Shown here in pieces: positions 1-7,907 of a stretch of DNA of 64,000 nt. The notes under the pieces were generated by a model. It ran no database searches and was not told the DNA's origin. It was given only the letters and a program-made list of their open reading frames with translations. The stretch covers positions 1 through 64,000 of the forward strand of contig JACPZP010000087.1 in NCBI GenBank assembly GCA_016195405.1. The letters run 5' to 3'. This DNA comes from Planctomycetota bacterium. GTDB lineage: Bacteria; Planctomycetota; Planctomycetia; Gemmatales; Gemmataceae. Position 1 is the first letter of the stretch. Each line of letters starts with the position of its first letter. Both the position numbers and the translations under genes were made by a program.

Positions 1-315
1 AATGGCCGCGTTGAGCTGGCTGCCATCCGGAATCAGCCTGTGCGACTCATCGCAAGGAGCGCCGGGGCTCTTGAGCGGCTTGAGTTCGAGGTAGCCCGAT
101 CCCTGGGCGGTTTCGCCGGTAGGGCAGTTGTGGGGGTTGCCGAGCTTGTGCTTCAAGACGCCGCTGCCATCGAGCGCGATCCGCCACAAGCAGCATTCAC
201 CCTGGGGGGCTTCCGTCCGCGGTTTCAGCGCCTTTTGCCCCTCCTGCGCCTGACTTGCGATTGAGGCCGTCATCACCCCCGCGAACAGAAGCAGCAGCCA
301 AGTGGAACGTTTCAT
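1..315 (-). CDS. Partial secreted hypothetical protein (3' end outside window)
   Basis: An open frame starts at ATG 315-313 and runs off the left edge, so at least 105 codons are present and the C-terminus is missing. The SD site AGGAGGG lies 6-12 bases upstream. The N-terminus begins MKRSTWLLLLFAGVMTASIA and is a good Sec signal peptide, with likely cleavage near residue 21-23. The visible mature part has several cysteines (ECC, NC, PC), which fits an exported protein with disulfides. I do not recognise the family. The start is well supported, the function is not. Confidence 0.7.
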   Translation of the reverse strand, partial: MKRSTWLLLLFAGVMTASIASQAQEGQKALKPRTEAPQGECCLWRIALDGSGVLKHKLGNPHNCPTGETAQGSGYLELKPLKSPGAPCDESHRLIPDGSQLNAAI

Positions 316-455
316 GGTTCGACCCTCCTAAATAAGGTTGCGGGCTGTAGACTCATGGGGTGCCTGACGAATTGTCTTCGCGTTGGCTGAAAAGGCAATG
401 ACCTAAACAGACTAACGGAGATTTGCAGGCGGACTCAGGAGCCGCGCGGTTTTGA

Positions 456-527
456 GTAGGTCCGCCGAGCCGAGGCGGACCTGTCGCGGCACGCCAACAT
501 GGGTCCGGCTCGGCTCGCCGGACCTAC
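456..527. repeat. Imperfect palindrome, 26-bp arms
   Basis: Arms 456-481 and 502-527 are inverted copies with two mismatches, separated by a 20-base spacer. The right arm contains the stop codon of the neighbouring VOC pseudogene, so the element abuts or has replaced the end of that gene. There is no T-tract, so it is either a mobile palindromic element or a structural stem rather than a classic terminator. Confidence 0.75.
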
Positions 528-826
528 GAGTTGCGCGCCGCTTCGATTGCGGCGATGTCGATCTTTTTCATCCGCATCATCGTATCGAACGCGCGCTTGG
601 CGGCAGCTGGATCACATAGATCCGCCATTGAGGCCGAGGCAGGGAATGCCCATCACGGTGAACTCGACCGTCAACACATCCCCTTTCTTCCCGGACGGAT
701 AATCTCCCGGCGCCCGTGCGACGCGCCGACGGAGGAATCGGCAAACGTCTTTGCGTAAAAACGCGCCGCGTCCTCGGCATCGCGGTCGTACCAAAGGCAA
801 ATCGTGTTCTTTGCTTGCTTTGCCAT
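524..826 (-). pseudogene. VOC/PhnB-like (3-demethylubiquinone 3-methyltransferase-like) pseudogene
   Basis: Reading from ATG 826 gives a typical glyoxalase/VOC start (MAKQAKNTICLWYDRDAEDA, then ARFYAKTF). Near base 718 the reading moves to another frame, which continues PGDYPSGKKGDVLTVEFTVM and IPCLGLNGG. The next segment jumps straight to the family's C-terminus (AAAKRAFDTMMRMKKIDIAA, stop at 526-524). About 60 central residues, normally carrying the second half of the fold, are missing. The gene therefore has one frameshift and one internal deletion and cannot make a working enzyme. Family assignment rests on recalled sequence similarity to PhnB-like proteins. The order and strand of the pieces are read directly. 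Confidence 0.75.
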
Positions 827-1130
827 ATCCTTTTACTTTGTCATGAGCGGCCGGAAAAGCACGAGATTCATGTGTTGAGTCAGAGGCTCGGCCGACCTTT
901 TCGCGATCGGGCCATAAAGTTTGCAAGTTTTGTACCATTTCGGCTACTGCAAAGAGATGACAAGGCTTAGACGTGCCGGGGCCGAGACGATCGTGGCACT
1001 GCGGCCTTCAAACGGCGATGATCGAGGCCGGCGTCCTCGCGCCTGGCGCAAACTTCGGCCACATGGAGCGCGGGCGTCGGACCGCCGCGCGAAAGGCGCT
1101 GACATTACGGCTGAACATGCGGGTTGTCAG
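827..1130. other. Intergenic region, no gene recognised
   Basis: Only short overlapping frames without SD sites or recognisable motifs are present. It would have held the promoter of the VOC pseudogene. Nothing further can be supported. Confidence 0.4.
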
Positions 1131-1194
1131 AGCCGCGCCCGTTAGGAAGCGGGACTTCGCCGCGGATGCTTCCCGCTTCCTAACGGGCGTGGCT
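1131..1194. repeat. Large palindrome, 24-bp arms
   Basis: Arms 1131-1154 and 1171-1194 are inverted copies with one mismatch around a 16-base loop (core CGCCCGTTAGGAAGCGGGA). It stands about 120 bases upstream of the glycosylase gene. There is no T-run, so an intergenic palindromic repeat is more likely than a simple terminator. Confidence 0.8.
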
Positions 1195-1315
1195 CCGAGT
1201 GACCCTGCCCGTCAAAGATGGAATACGTACGTCGCTGATTGACGCTCCGGAAGCAAGATACAATACCTTCACTTCTGCATGTTGAGGAATGTCGCGATAA
1301 CCTTGAGACCGAATT

Positions 1316-1897
1316 ATGAATCGGACATCGCCCACTCCCTGGAAACCCACCAAAGCCCAGCTTCTCGCCGCGCACAACAAGCGCGTCCCGGATCTCGTCG
1401 CCAAGAACCTCATCGTTCTCTTCGCCGGCATCAACCCCGGCCTTTACACAGCCGCCATCGGCCGTCACTTCGGCCGTCCCGGCAACCGCTTCTGGCCGGC
1501 CCTCCACGGCGGCGGCTTCACCCCGCGCCTCTTCTCCCCCTTTGAGAGTTCCCTCCTTCTCGATCTCAAATTCGGCATCACCAACGTCGTCGCACGGGCC
1601 ACCGCTCGCGCCGATGAACTTACCGACGACGAACTTCGCGCCGGCGGCCAGCGCCTCCAGGCCAAAGTCAAGCGCTGGCGCCCCACCGTCGTCGCCTTTG
1701 TCGGCATCGGTCCCTACCGCATCGTATCCGGCGTCAAAGACGCCCGCGTCGGCCTCCAAAAGGACCCCTTCGGCGGCAGCCACGCCTGGGTCCTCCCCAA
1801 CCCTAGCGGCCTCAACGCCCACTACCAGCCCGCCGCCCTCGCAAAAATCTTCGGCGACCTCCGCCTCTGGGCCTTTGCACAGCACGGACGCCGCTGA
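1316..1897 (+). CDS. mug: G/U(T) mismatch-specific DNA glycosylase, Mug/TDG family
   Basis: This 193-residue protein is in the size range of bacterial Mug. Mug enzymes remove uracil or thymine mispaired with guanine, starting base-excision repair in the cytoplasm. Motif 1 is visible as GINPGL (Asn 40 is the expected water-positioning residue) followed by HFGRPGNRFWPAL. Motif 2, the strand-penetrating loop, appears as LPNPSGLNAHY near residue 160. The central VVAFVGIGPYR strand also fits the uracil-glycosylase fold. The start at ATG 1316 lacks a strong SD. The gene stands alone on this strand, with no co-directional neighbour close by. Confidence 0.9.
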   Translation: MNRTSPTPWKPTKAQLLAAHNKRVPDLVAKNLIVLFAGINPGLYTAAIGRHFGRPGNRFWPALHGGGFTPRLFSPFESSLLLDLKFGITNVVARATARADELTDDELRAGGQRLQAKVKRWRPTVVAFVGIGPYRIVSGVKDARVGLQKDPFGGSHAWVLPNPSGLNAHYQPAALAKIFGDLRLWAFAQHGRR

Positions 1898-2110
1898 AAT
1901 AACGGAGCCGGTCACGGTGGTGGGTCCGGTTGGCCCCGTCACGCTGCACGATGTGTTAACAGGCGGTGCATGTTGCGCGGCTCGCCTGGCGCGAGCGCTG
2001 CGCGGAGCATCATCGCCAGTTGCGCGAGAAGGCGGGGGCGGCGTGAAGGGGTTTGGCGTAACAGCGTCAACGCGACGGGAAAGGAAACTACTTTCGGTGC
2101 CTGCGCCGAG

Positions 2111-3043
2111 TTACTGGAGACCCATCAGCCTCCACGCCAACGCGAATAGAACCGCCGCGATCAGCCAGGGATAAAGGTGTCCCGCCGACCACGGGTGCAG
2201 CACCGCTGCCGCGGGCCATTTCGGATTGTAGTGCACGTCCACTTCGGTTCCCTCGGGATATTTGGCCAGGGTTCGCCTGGACAAATGGGAGATGCGGGAC
2301 GAAAAGCCAACCATCATGGTCACGCGGCCGCTTCTATAATGCCGGCCGTTGACGGTGTAGTCGAACAGGACGCTAGGTTTGAACCTGGACACGCCCGGGT
2401 CCTCGGTACTGAATTCCGCGACGTGCGCCAGGACAATCTTCCCGCGCGTAGTCGGCCAAGCGCTCGCGCGCACGGACAGCGCCGTGAGGACGATTGCATA
2501 GGCGAGAATTGCCAGGCCGAGGACGCCGACGCTGAACGCCCATGGCTCGGCGATCCAGGCCGCGCTGACCCAATCCGCCGCGAGGTTGTAGATCCATATC
2601 GCGGCCAGCGGCACGCCGAACGGGAAAAGCATCAGGACGCCGCAGCCCCAAAGCCTGCGGGCGGGAAAGCGTTCCAGTACGGCCTGCTGCGGATCGGCCG
2701 GGTTGTAATAGACGATCACCTTCGCTCCGAGCGGATATTGGCCAAGAACGCTCTCCAATTCCGATTCGCTATTGGCTCCGCCAATCATGATGCGGTCGCC
2801 ACGAAATGACTTACCGTTGGCCTGGTACTCGTACTCCACCAATGGCGTTCTCGCAATTTCGGTGTCGGCGCCGCGGACCGATTCCGTCCCGCGTGAGACG
2901 ACGCGCGAGGTGACAATCATGCCGTCCGCCGGCAACCAGTGCCGCGTCGCGAAGAGCAGCCAAAGATAGACGATCAGAGCAACCAGGAGCGCCGCCTGGA
3001 TCGTGCCGCAGACGATCAGCATCCACATGAATCCAGTCCACAT
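2111..3043 (-). CDS. DUF3592-type membrane protein with two copies of the domain
   Basis: A 310-residue protein starting at ATG 3043, with SD GGAGGAA 8 bases upstream. It has a transmembrane segment near residues 5-33, two more in the middle (about 130-185) and one at the C-terminus. Between them lie two related extracytoplasmic beta domains: each has a 'T-x-G-x-I/V' strand, a (V/F)-(E/D)-Y-x-(Y/V) strand and a 'VYYNP-x-(D/N)P' or 'VHYNPKWP' hairpin. These features are typical of DUF3592 proteins, whose function is unknown. The duplicated layout suggests internal duplication. Downstream genes are convergent or unrelated. Confidence 0.8.
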   Translation of the reverse strand: MWTGFMWMLIVCGTIQAALLVALIVYLWLLFATRHWLPADGMIVTSRVVSRGTESVRGADTEIARTPLVEYEYQANGKSFRGDRIMIGGANSESELESVLGQYPLGAKVIVYYNPADPQQAVLERFPARRLWGCGVLMLFPFGVPLAAIWIYNLAADWVSAAWIAEPWAFSVGVLGLAILAYAIVLTALSVRASAWPTTRGKIVLAHVAEFSTEDPGVSRFKPSVLFDYTVNGRHYRSGRVTMMVGFSSRISHLSRRTLAKYPEGTEVDVHYNPKWPAAAVLHPWSAGHLYPWLIAAVLFALAWRLMGLQ

Positions 3044-3106
3044 GGCGTGGTTCCTCCGAAAATAGATCCGGGTGCCATTTTATACGCGCCGCGGTGAATG
3101 CAGCGG

Positions 3107-3169
3107 CTACGTGCTATATCGCATTCCGTCGGAGGGCGGAACGCCCGTGCTGCTCCTGAATCTCGACAC
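3107..3169 (+). pseudogene. 63-bp fossil copy of an S9 peptidase gene segment
   Basis: Bases 3107-3169 match 8198-8260 inside the intact S9 peptidase gene at 61 of 63 positions. The translation (YVLYRIPSEGGTPVLLLNL) is identical, and both differences are silent third-position changes (CTA/CTG and GGC/GGT). No homologous coding continues on either side; sequence changes abruptly at 3170 to a DUF899-like segment. It is a gene scrap, not a functional ORF. Confidence 0.85.
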
Positions 3170-3421
3170 TTCATGGGCTGGACGCCGCCCTGGTACTCGA
3201 CCGCCGACTCCCCAGACGTGCTGAAGACCGAGATGGCGGCGACCTCCGCTGCTACCTGCGGGCCAAGAGCCAGGTGTTTGAAACGTATGAGACGAAGTGG
3301 CGCGGCATCGAGGCCATGTTGCCCACTCTTGCAGTTGCTCGACCCCACTCCGTACGGCCGGCAGGAGACGTGGGAAGACTCACCCGCCGGCTGGCCCCAG
3401 GACGAAGCCAGGTCGTGGTGA
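3170..3421 (+). pseudogene. DUF899-like gene fragment with frameshifts
   Basis: Three pieces in order resemble the C-terminal half of DUF899 (thioredoxin-like) proteins: MGWTPPWYSTADS at about 3173-3211, then in another frame YLRAKSQVFETYETKWRGIE ending AM (about 3250-3318), then back in the first frame LDPTPYGRQETWEDSPAGW (about 3339-3395). Two frame changes and the absence of an N-terminal half mark it as a remnant. The family call is from memory of the conserved 'LDLTPYGRQE' ending. It directly follows the S9 peptidase scrap. Confidence 0.6.
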
Positions 3422-3470
3422 CGGCGCGACGGCCGACTCAACGCTCAGTGGACGCGCAGGAGCGCAAGGG

Positions 3471-4673
3471 TCACATAGAAGGCACTTGCTTAATCGACAC
3501 GACTCTGAGGGGTGAGAAAGTAGCGTCGCCCCTCGCCCTCATCACCTCTTCAACCTTGTGCTCGATGTTCGCGAGGCTCAACTCGATGGCGTAGTTTGGA
3601 TCCTGTCCCTTCCGGGCCCGCTTGCCGAGTTCTTTCAAGAATAGGTAGTTCCTTCCTGTCGTCGCGAGGTTTTTGTCGAGGCATTCCCATCGTGGCTTGA
3701 TGCAATTCTTCACGTATCGCGGCTCGATGAACGCCTGTAACGCTTTCGCTTCAGCAATCTCGGGTTCCGTGAGCACGAAGCGGGCGGCCCCGGCGATGAC
3801 GTCGGCCAGTTGGATCGCCACGAGACTCCCCTTGCTGTCGAGAAACTGAACGGGCTTCGGGATCTTCACGAGCGGGCGTTGGACGAAATGGCCCGGATAC
3901 TCTTCGAGAATCTCCTTCGGAATGCCGCTCATCGCCATGTCACGCATGTTCTCGGCCGACGCTCTGAGGGGCTTCGACTCGTCGCAGCAGACTTCGATCT
4001 CCTCGCCGTCGTCGCCCCAGTGGTAGAACGTCTCGGCCAACGCGGCGTCGGAGATGTCCATCGTCCACTTCTTGAGTTCGGGGTCGGCGCCGGCGGTCCT
4101 TATCTCTCGCATGAGACCCGTGCGATAGGCGTAGCAGAACGCCATGATGGCCGTAAGCGGGTCGTCGCCATCGGCCAGGTACAGCGGCTGCCGCATCAAT
4201 CGCTTGAGGTCCTTTGGCTCCATCTTGCCGCGAATGAGACTCTGCCCGTCTTCGAGCAGTTCTTTCGCGACGGCGTTGTTCTCGGTCCACTTCTCGAATA
4301 TGAACATGCTGATGAAGCGGTGGAAGGCGATGTCGAGGTAGACCTCCTTCTTCGGTCGGAGCACGGGCTCGAAGGTGTACTCGAAGAACTTTCCGGCCGT
4401 GCAGAATCGCTTGTCGGCGTGGAACACAGCGAACCGCTTCGCGAGTGTTTCGAGCAGGTATTTCACGGCCGCCTGGCCCTTGGCGCTCCTCCCGAGATTC
4501 TCGAACTTCAACTCTGGTGCTTGGGTGCGAGTGTCGCTGCGGATCTTCTTCACGATCTCGATGGCTTCATCGTTCGCGATCGCAACGCTCGCGTAGACGT
4601 AGTACCGGTGCTCATCGAGCAGGAGGTTCCCGCCCGAGTAGCCCGATTCGTCGCAAAAGATTGTCAGGGCCAT
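3471..4673 (-). CDS. DUF3800 domain-containing protein
   Basis: A 400-residue protein starting at ATG 4673, with no strong SD. The N-terminus reads MALTIFCDESGYSGGNLL, the acidic 'DESG' strand that defines DUF3800. Near the C-terminus IQLADVIAGAARF matches the family's second signature (QLAD). DUF3800 proteins are often treated as possible RNase H-like nucleases and are common in accessory regions, phages and defence loci, but no activity is settled. It is encoded on the same strand as the DUF5677 protein and an orphan gene further up, separated by about 560 bases. The 3' end lies next to the gene fragments at 3.1-3.4 kb. Confidence 0.8.
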   Translation of the reverse strand: MALTIFCDESGYSGGNLLLDEHRYYVYASVAIANDEAIEIVKKIRSDTRTQAPELKFENLGRSAKGQAAVKYLLETLAKRFAVFHADKRFCTAGKFFEYTFEPVLRPKKEVYLDIAFHRFISMFIFEKWTENNAVAKELLEDGQSLIRGKMEPKDLKRLMRQPLYLADGDDPLTAIMAFCYAYRTGLMREIRTAGADPELKKWTMDISDAALAETFYHWGDDGEEIEVCCDESKPLRASAENMRDMAMSGIPKEILEEYPGHFVQRPLVKIPKPVQFLDSKGSLVAIQLADVIAGAARFVLTEPEIAEAKALQAFIEPRYVKNCIKPRWECLDKNLATTGRNYLFLKELGKRARKGQDPNYAIELSLANIEHKVEEVMRARGDATFSPLRVVSIKQVPSM

Positions 4674-4836
4674 GCTTGTATATCCGCCGTCTTATGCCAT
4701 GTGGGTGTCTTACGAAAGACGATCGGGAAAAGCTCGGGGTTCGCGCGGGGGGGGATCGATCGTGCCGTCGATCCTCGGCCTCCAGTATAGTTTGATGCGA
4801 ATCGCGCATTCCCGGATTGAACTGGCGGGAGCCTTC

Positions 4837-4995
4837 ATGGAAATCGAACTTTTCGCAACGCACGAAGGCGGTCACGCCGTCATGCAGTGGTTCGTGGACC
4901 CCGAACTGCGTGGCCTGCAAATGACGATCGAGGCCGAGCCGATAACCTCCTCGCAGATTGCGGTGGCTGCGGACCCTTCAAGTCGCGTCACTTGA
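4837..4995 (+). CDS. Small ORF with an HEGGH motif, possible truncated metallopeptidase
   Basis: A 52-codon frame from ATG 4837 encodes MEIELFATHEGGHAVMQWFV and continues through DPELRGLQMTIEAEP to a stop at 4995. HEGGHAVMQ resembles the zinc-binding 'HEAGHA' helix of FtsH/M41-like peptidases. A GGCGGGA SD-like element lies upstream. The remainder of a peptidase is absent, so this is either a fragment or a very small protein. It sits in the approximately 560-base gap between two minus-strand genes; the rest of that gap (4674-4836 and 4996-5233) shows nothing recognisable. Confidence 0.35.
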   Translation: MEIELFATHEGGHAVMQWFVDPELRGLQMTIEAEPITSSQIAVAADPSSRVT

Positions 4996-5233
4996 TGGCG
5001 GATCGTGGAGATGCCATAGATGGGGCGCCAGTCCATAGCTTCCTCATATTTGGCCATTGGGTCGCGGCGAGGCGCGGCCGGAACAAGTCTCCGAAGGTTC
5101 GAGGTCGCTGCTCCTTCTCAGCCCCGGCCACCCGTGGAAGCGCGCAACGGACATCGCCGTGCGCGCCGCAGTCGAGGGGACATCGATTGGGACCGACGCA
5201 GCGCACGTCTGACTCCTGCCGGGGCAAGGGAGG

Positions 5234-6484
5234 CTAACTTTGGTCGAATGACGCGTCCGCTTTTTCTGCCATAGCTTCGTGACCGCGGAGCAATTCCATG
5301 CCGATGTCATCACAGACCTTGAGCATGCAATGGCATGCAACGAGCCCATCGAGATTTGGGTGAGCGGTGAGGAACGCAACGGTAACCATCGTCAGCGAAA
5401 TCGCCATCAGATGGCCCGGATCGGTCAGTCCCGCGTCGCTCGCGCCAGCGAGGAGCATTCCCGGTGTATCCTCCGGTAGCCCAAGCGCAAAGTGCAGACC
5501 ATGAGATCCGGCATGAACGCTCTTACACGCGAGACGGAACCAGGGCCGCCAGTGGGCCATGTCGAGGCTGGCTTCGATCTGGGTAAATGTCGGCCGAGGA
5601 TTGTCCAGTGCCTCGGCTGCCCAACCATAGTCCTCCCTGAACGACGCACCATACTTGGCGATCGCGGCGTCCGATTTCTTCTTCAGTTTCGCCATCTCTT
5701 CAGCGGAACACGGGTCGTAGCCAAGTGTCTCGCAGTGCTGTTGATACTCCAGGGCGGCGCGGAAGCGTTCCACCGCGGCGTGATCGAGATAGCGCTTCGA
5801 CGTATCGCCCTGATGCTCCAGTAGGAATTGCGCCGTCACCGCAAGTTCTTGCAGAGACCGCCATCGTGCGTGGGCTCCATCCGCGTATCCGGCTTTCAAG
5901 AGACATACGATCTCTCGCGCGGTCCGGCATGCGCGGCAATGGAGTGCGGTCAGTACGTTCATCAATAAGGGCTCAGGTGGGACCTCTTCCTCCGTCGATT
6001 CGTGTTGAAGATCGCCAAGGTACATTTCCCCGGCCTCGTGGGCCATCGTGATGAGCATGTCGAGTCGGTTTAGGCCTTCTTTCCATCGATCGTGGAGTCG
6101 TTCTTCGAATGCGCGCTGCGCCCCGTGCCACTCCTGAAGCGCTTGCGGCAGTGCGTTGTACAACGATTGCAGGATACGCGGCGAGAGCTCCTCGACGACA
6201 CGCATGACAGCCCCCCCTGTGGCAACTTCGTGCGTGGTTTCGAGTTCATGCATCGCTCGGTCAACGTCTTCGTCCGTAATCGCAATGGTTTGGTCGGGCT
6301 CAGCCCCCGGCAATTCGACGCTTTTCACGCCTTGCATGATGGAATGAACGAGCGACATGTGGTGCTCGTCCGACACTGATAGCCCGCGGTTTCTAAGGAT
6401 GTATCGCAGCAGCTGGGTCATCAATGACCCGTCCGTCCACCGCTCCTCCATTGCGCGGCGTAATTCATTGTGCAGAACTCCCAT
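5234..6484 (-). CDS. DUF5677 domain-containing protein
   Basis: I place the start at ATG 6484 (MGVLHNELRRAMEERW), which follows the purine-rich SD-like GAGAAGAGGGAG; an upstream in-frame start would add 28 residues without an SD. The 416-residue product is mostly helical. Residues about 150-380 carry the DUF5677 pattern: HCRACRTAREIVCLLKAGY, then HARWRSLQELAVTAQFLLE, with a later HAGSHGL. The family is found across bacteria with no fixed function; a HEPN-like helical fold has been suggested, which I cannot test here. It may be co-transcribed with the orphan gene 84 bases upstream. Confidence 0.7.
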   Translation of the reverse strand: MGVLHNELRRAMEERWTDGSLMTQLLRYILRNRGLSVSDEHHMSLVHSIMQGVKSVELPGAEPDQTIAITDEDVDRAMHELETTHEVATGGAVMRVVEELSPRILQSLYNALPQALQEWHGAQRAFEERLHDRWKEGLNRLDMLITMAHEAGEMYLGDLQHESTEEEVPPEPLLMNVLTALHCRACRTAREIVCLLKAGYADGAHARWRSLQELAVTAQFLLEHQGDTSKRYLDHAAVERFRAALEYQQHCETLGYDPCSAEEMAKLKKKSDAAIAKYGASFREDYGWAAEALDNPRPTFTQIEASLDMAHWRPWFRLACKSVHAGSHGLHFALGLPEDTPGMLLAGASDAGLTDPGHLMAISLTMVTVAFLTAHPNLDGLVACHCMLKVCDDIGMELLRGHEAMAEKADASFDQS

Positions 6485-6568
6485 AGTTCTCCCTCTTCTC
6501 TTCTTAAGGGACGATTCAACGCAGGATCGGTCTGGAATCGGTCTTGGCTCGCCATCGGCATCATCCAT

Positions 6569-7279
6569 TCACTCGAACAAAGTCTCGCGGAGCACCTTGC
6601 TTTCTGGAGTGTCATCTCCAAGGATGCGATGCTTCTGGATGAACGGAATCCAATGTCTGAAACCAAGGTGAACTACTTCGACTGCGTCGAGGATCTTTCG
6701 ACCATCCGAGTATGCCATTTCGACTCGATATGCAATGGGGACTGGATTCGTCACGAGCAGTTCCTCTTCCTTGATCGCCCCGTCATAGAACATTTCCAGC
6801 GGGCCGCTGCGGCTGGTGTCGTAGGCAACGCCGGTGAGCTTTGGCGAAAGTCCAGACCGGTTTTCGGTGCGGCCATGCTTCTTCCAGTTTGCCAAATCGG
6901 CGCACACGAGCAGGTCCTCGTTAGTCTTCGCCCATGCGTCAACGTCGCCGAGCGTTTTAGTGGCTCTAAGCCATTGGTGCAGTCGATCCTTGAGGTGCCA
7001 CACGCTCTTTGCGACGCTGCAAACCGAATCCATCACACGTTCGTTCGGCGTGCGCAAAGTTCCCAGACTGCTGAGTCGCAGCCCAGTGAACTTGCGATGC
7101 GGGCGCCGGGTAAAATTGACGTAATATCGCGGCCCATCTGACGGACGAGCGGGTTCCAACTCAAAGGTGTCGAACGGTTTTCGAAGGTCAATGAATTGGC
7201 AAATAATGCTCCGAAGCTCGGCACGCAATTCTTGGCCGATGGCGTCGGCGCGTAAGGCCTTGCTCGCTTGAACAGCCAT
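6569..7279 (-). CDS. Hypothetical protein, unrecognised
   Basis: The start at ATG 7279 is preferred because GGAGGAAT lies just upstream; longer in-frame starts up to 7459 lack an SD. The 236-residue soluble protein has a basic, tryptophan- and arginine-containing centre (YYVNFTRRPHRKFTGLRL, WHLKDRLHQWLRATKTL) and a C-terminal beta-rich part. No signal peptide or membrane segment is visible. It is followed on the same strand by the DUF5677 gene (84-base gap). I do not recognise the family. The pairing with DUF5677 is the only functional clue. Confidence 0.6.
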   Translation of the reverse strand: MAVQASKALRADAIGQELRAELRSIICQFIDLRKPFDTFELEPARPSDGPRYYVNFTRRPHRKFTGLRLSSLGTLRTPNERVMDSVCSVAKSVWHLKDRLHQWLRATKTLGDVDAWAKTNEDLLVCADLANWKKHGRTENRSGLSPKLTGVAYDTSRSGPLEMFYDGAIKEEELLVTNPVPIAYRVEMAYSDGRKILDAVEVVHLGFRHWIPFIQKHRILGDDTPESKVLRETLFE

Positions 7280-7907
7280 GTCGATTCCTCCAACCCTCTG
7301 GGCCATCTTAAGGATACCAAAAGGCCGCCCGATGTTCGCGCCGGCGCGAAGTTGGGATAGCCAAGTGATTATTAGCCTTTGGCGCAGCGCGAGGGCGCGA
7401 ACGTGAACAGGAACGCACCAATCTGCAATGCGTTTCGACACCTCGAAGCCAGTTCTCATCAGGCCTAGTGGGCTCCGGTCCCATCGCCCTGCTCGATCAA
7501 CCGTCGGAGAACGGTCTCAGACAGCACGGACAGTGACCGTCAAAACCCTTGACGAGTGCTGAAAACGCCGTGGGCTGCGGAATGGTCATGATCGCCCCGA
7601 ACGCCAAGGGGGCGCGATGTGCGTAATGGCGATAAGGTGATGGCGCCGACCGAATGACCGATGCAATCGCCGTTTGAGTGGTCGCCCGCCTGGGCCGACA
7701 GGTAACGCACCATTCCGACTGCCTATCTTGTAGCCAACTTGCCGCTACTTACGCTCCCACCAAAGCGCTAAACGCGACGCCATAGCGCCGCGGACCAAAG
7801 CCCTCGCTATGAATAACAAACGCCATTTCGCGGTCCAGTTTCAGGGACGCCGCACCCATTGCATAACTCTGATGACGGGGAGCGAGCAAGGAAAAAGAGA
7901 GAAACTC
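7280..7907. other. Intergenic region between divergent genes
   Basis: About 630 bases separate the orphan minus-strand gene from the S9 peptidase gene. Candidate N-terminal extensions of both flanking frames enter it but lack SD sites. No RNA gene, strong hairpin or promoter could be identified by eye. Confidence 0.4.

Noticed and set aside
1142-1942. 266-codon minus-strand frame over the mug gene
   Set aside because: It is Gly/Ala/Glu-rich antisense of a gene with clear Mug motifs and shows no domain of its own.
3810-4790. 326-codon plus-strand frame over the DUF3800 gene
   Set aside because: The DUF3800 signatures are on the minus strand; the plus frame shows no motif and no SD.
5020-5274. 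Possible integrase or transposase remnant
   Set aside because: Frames here are Arg-rich but show no catalytic residues or inverted repeats of a mobile element.
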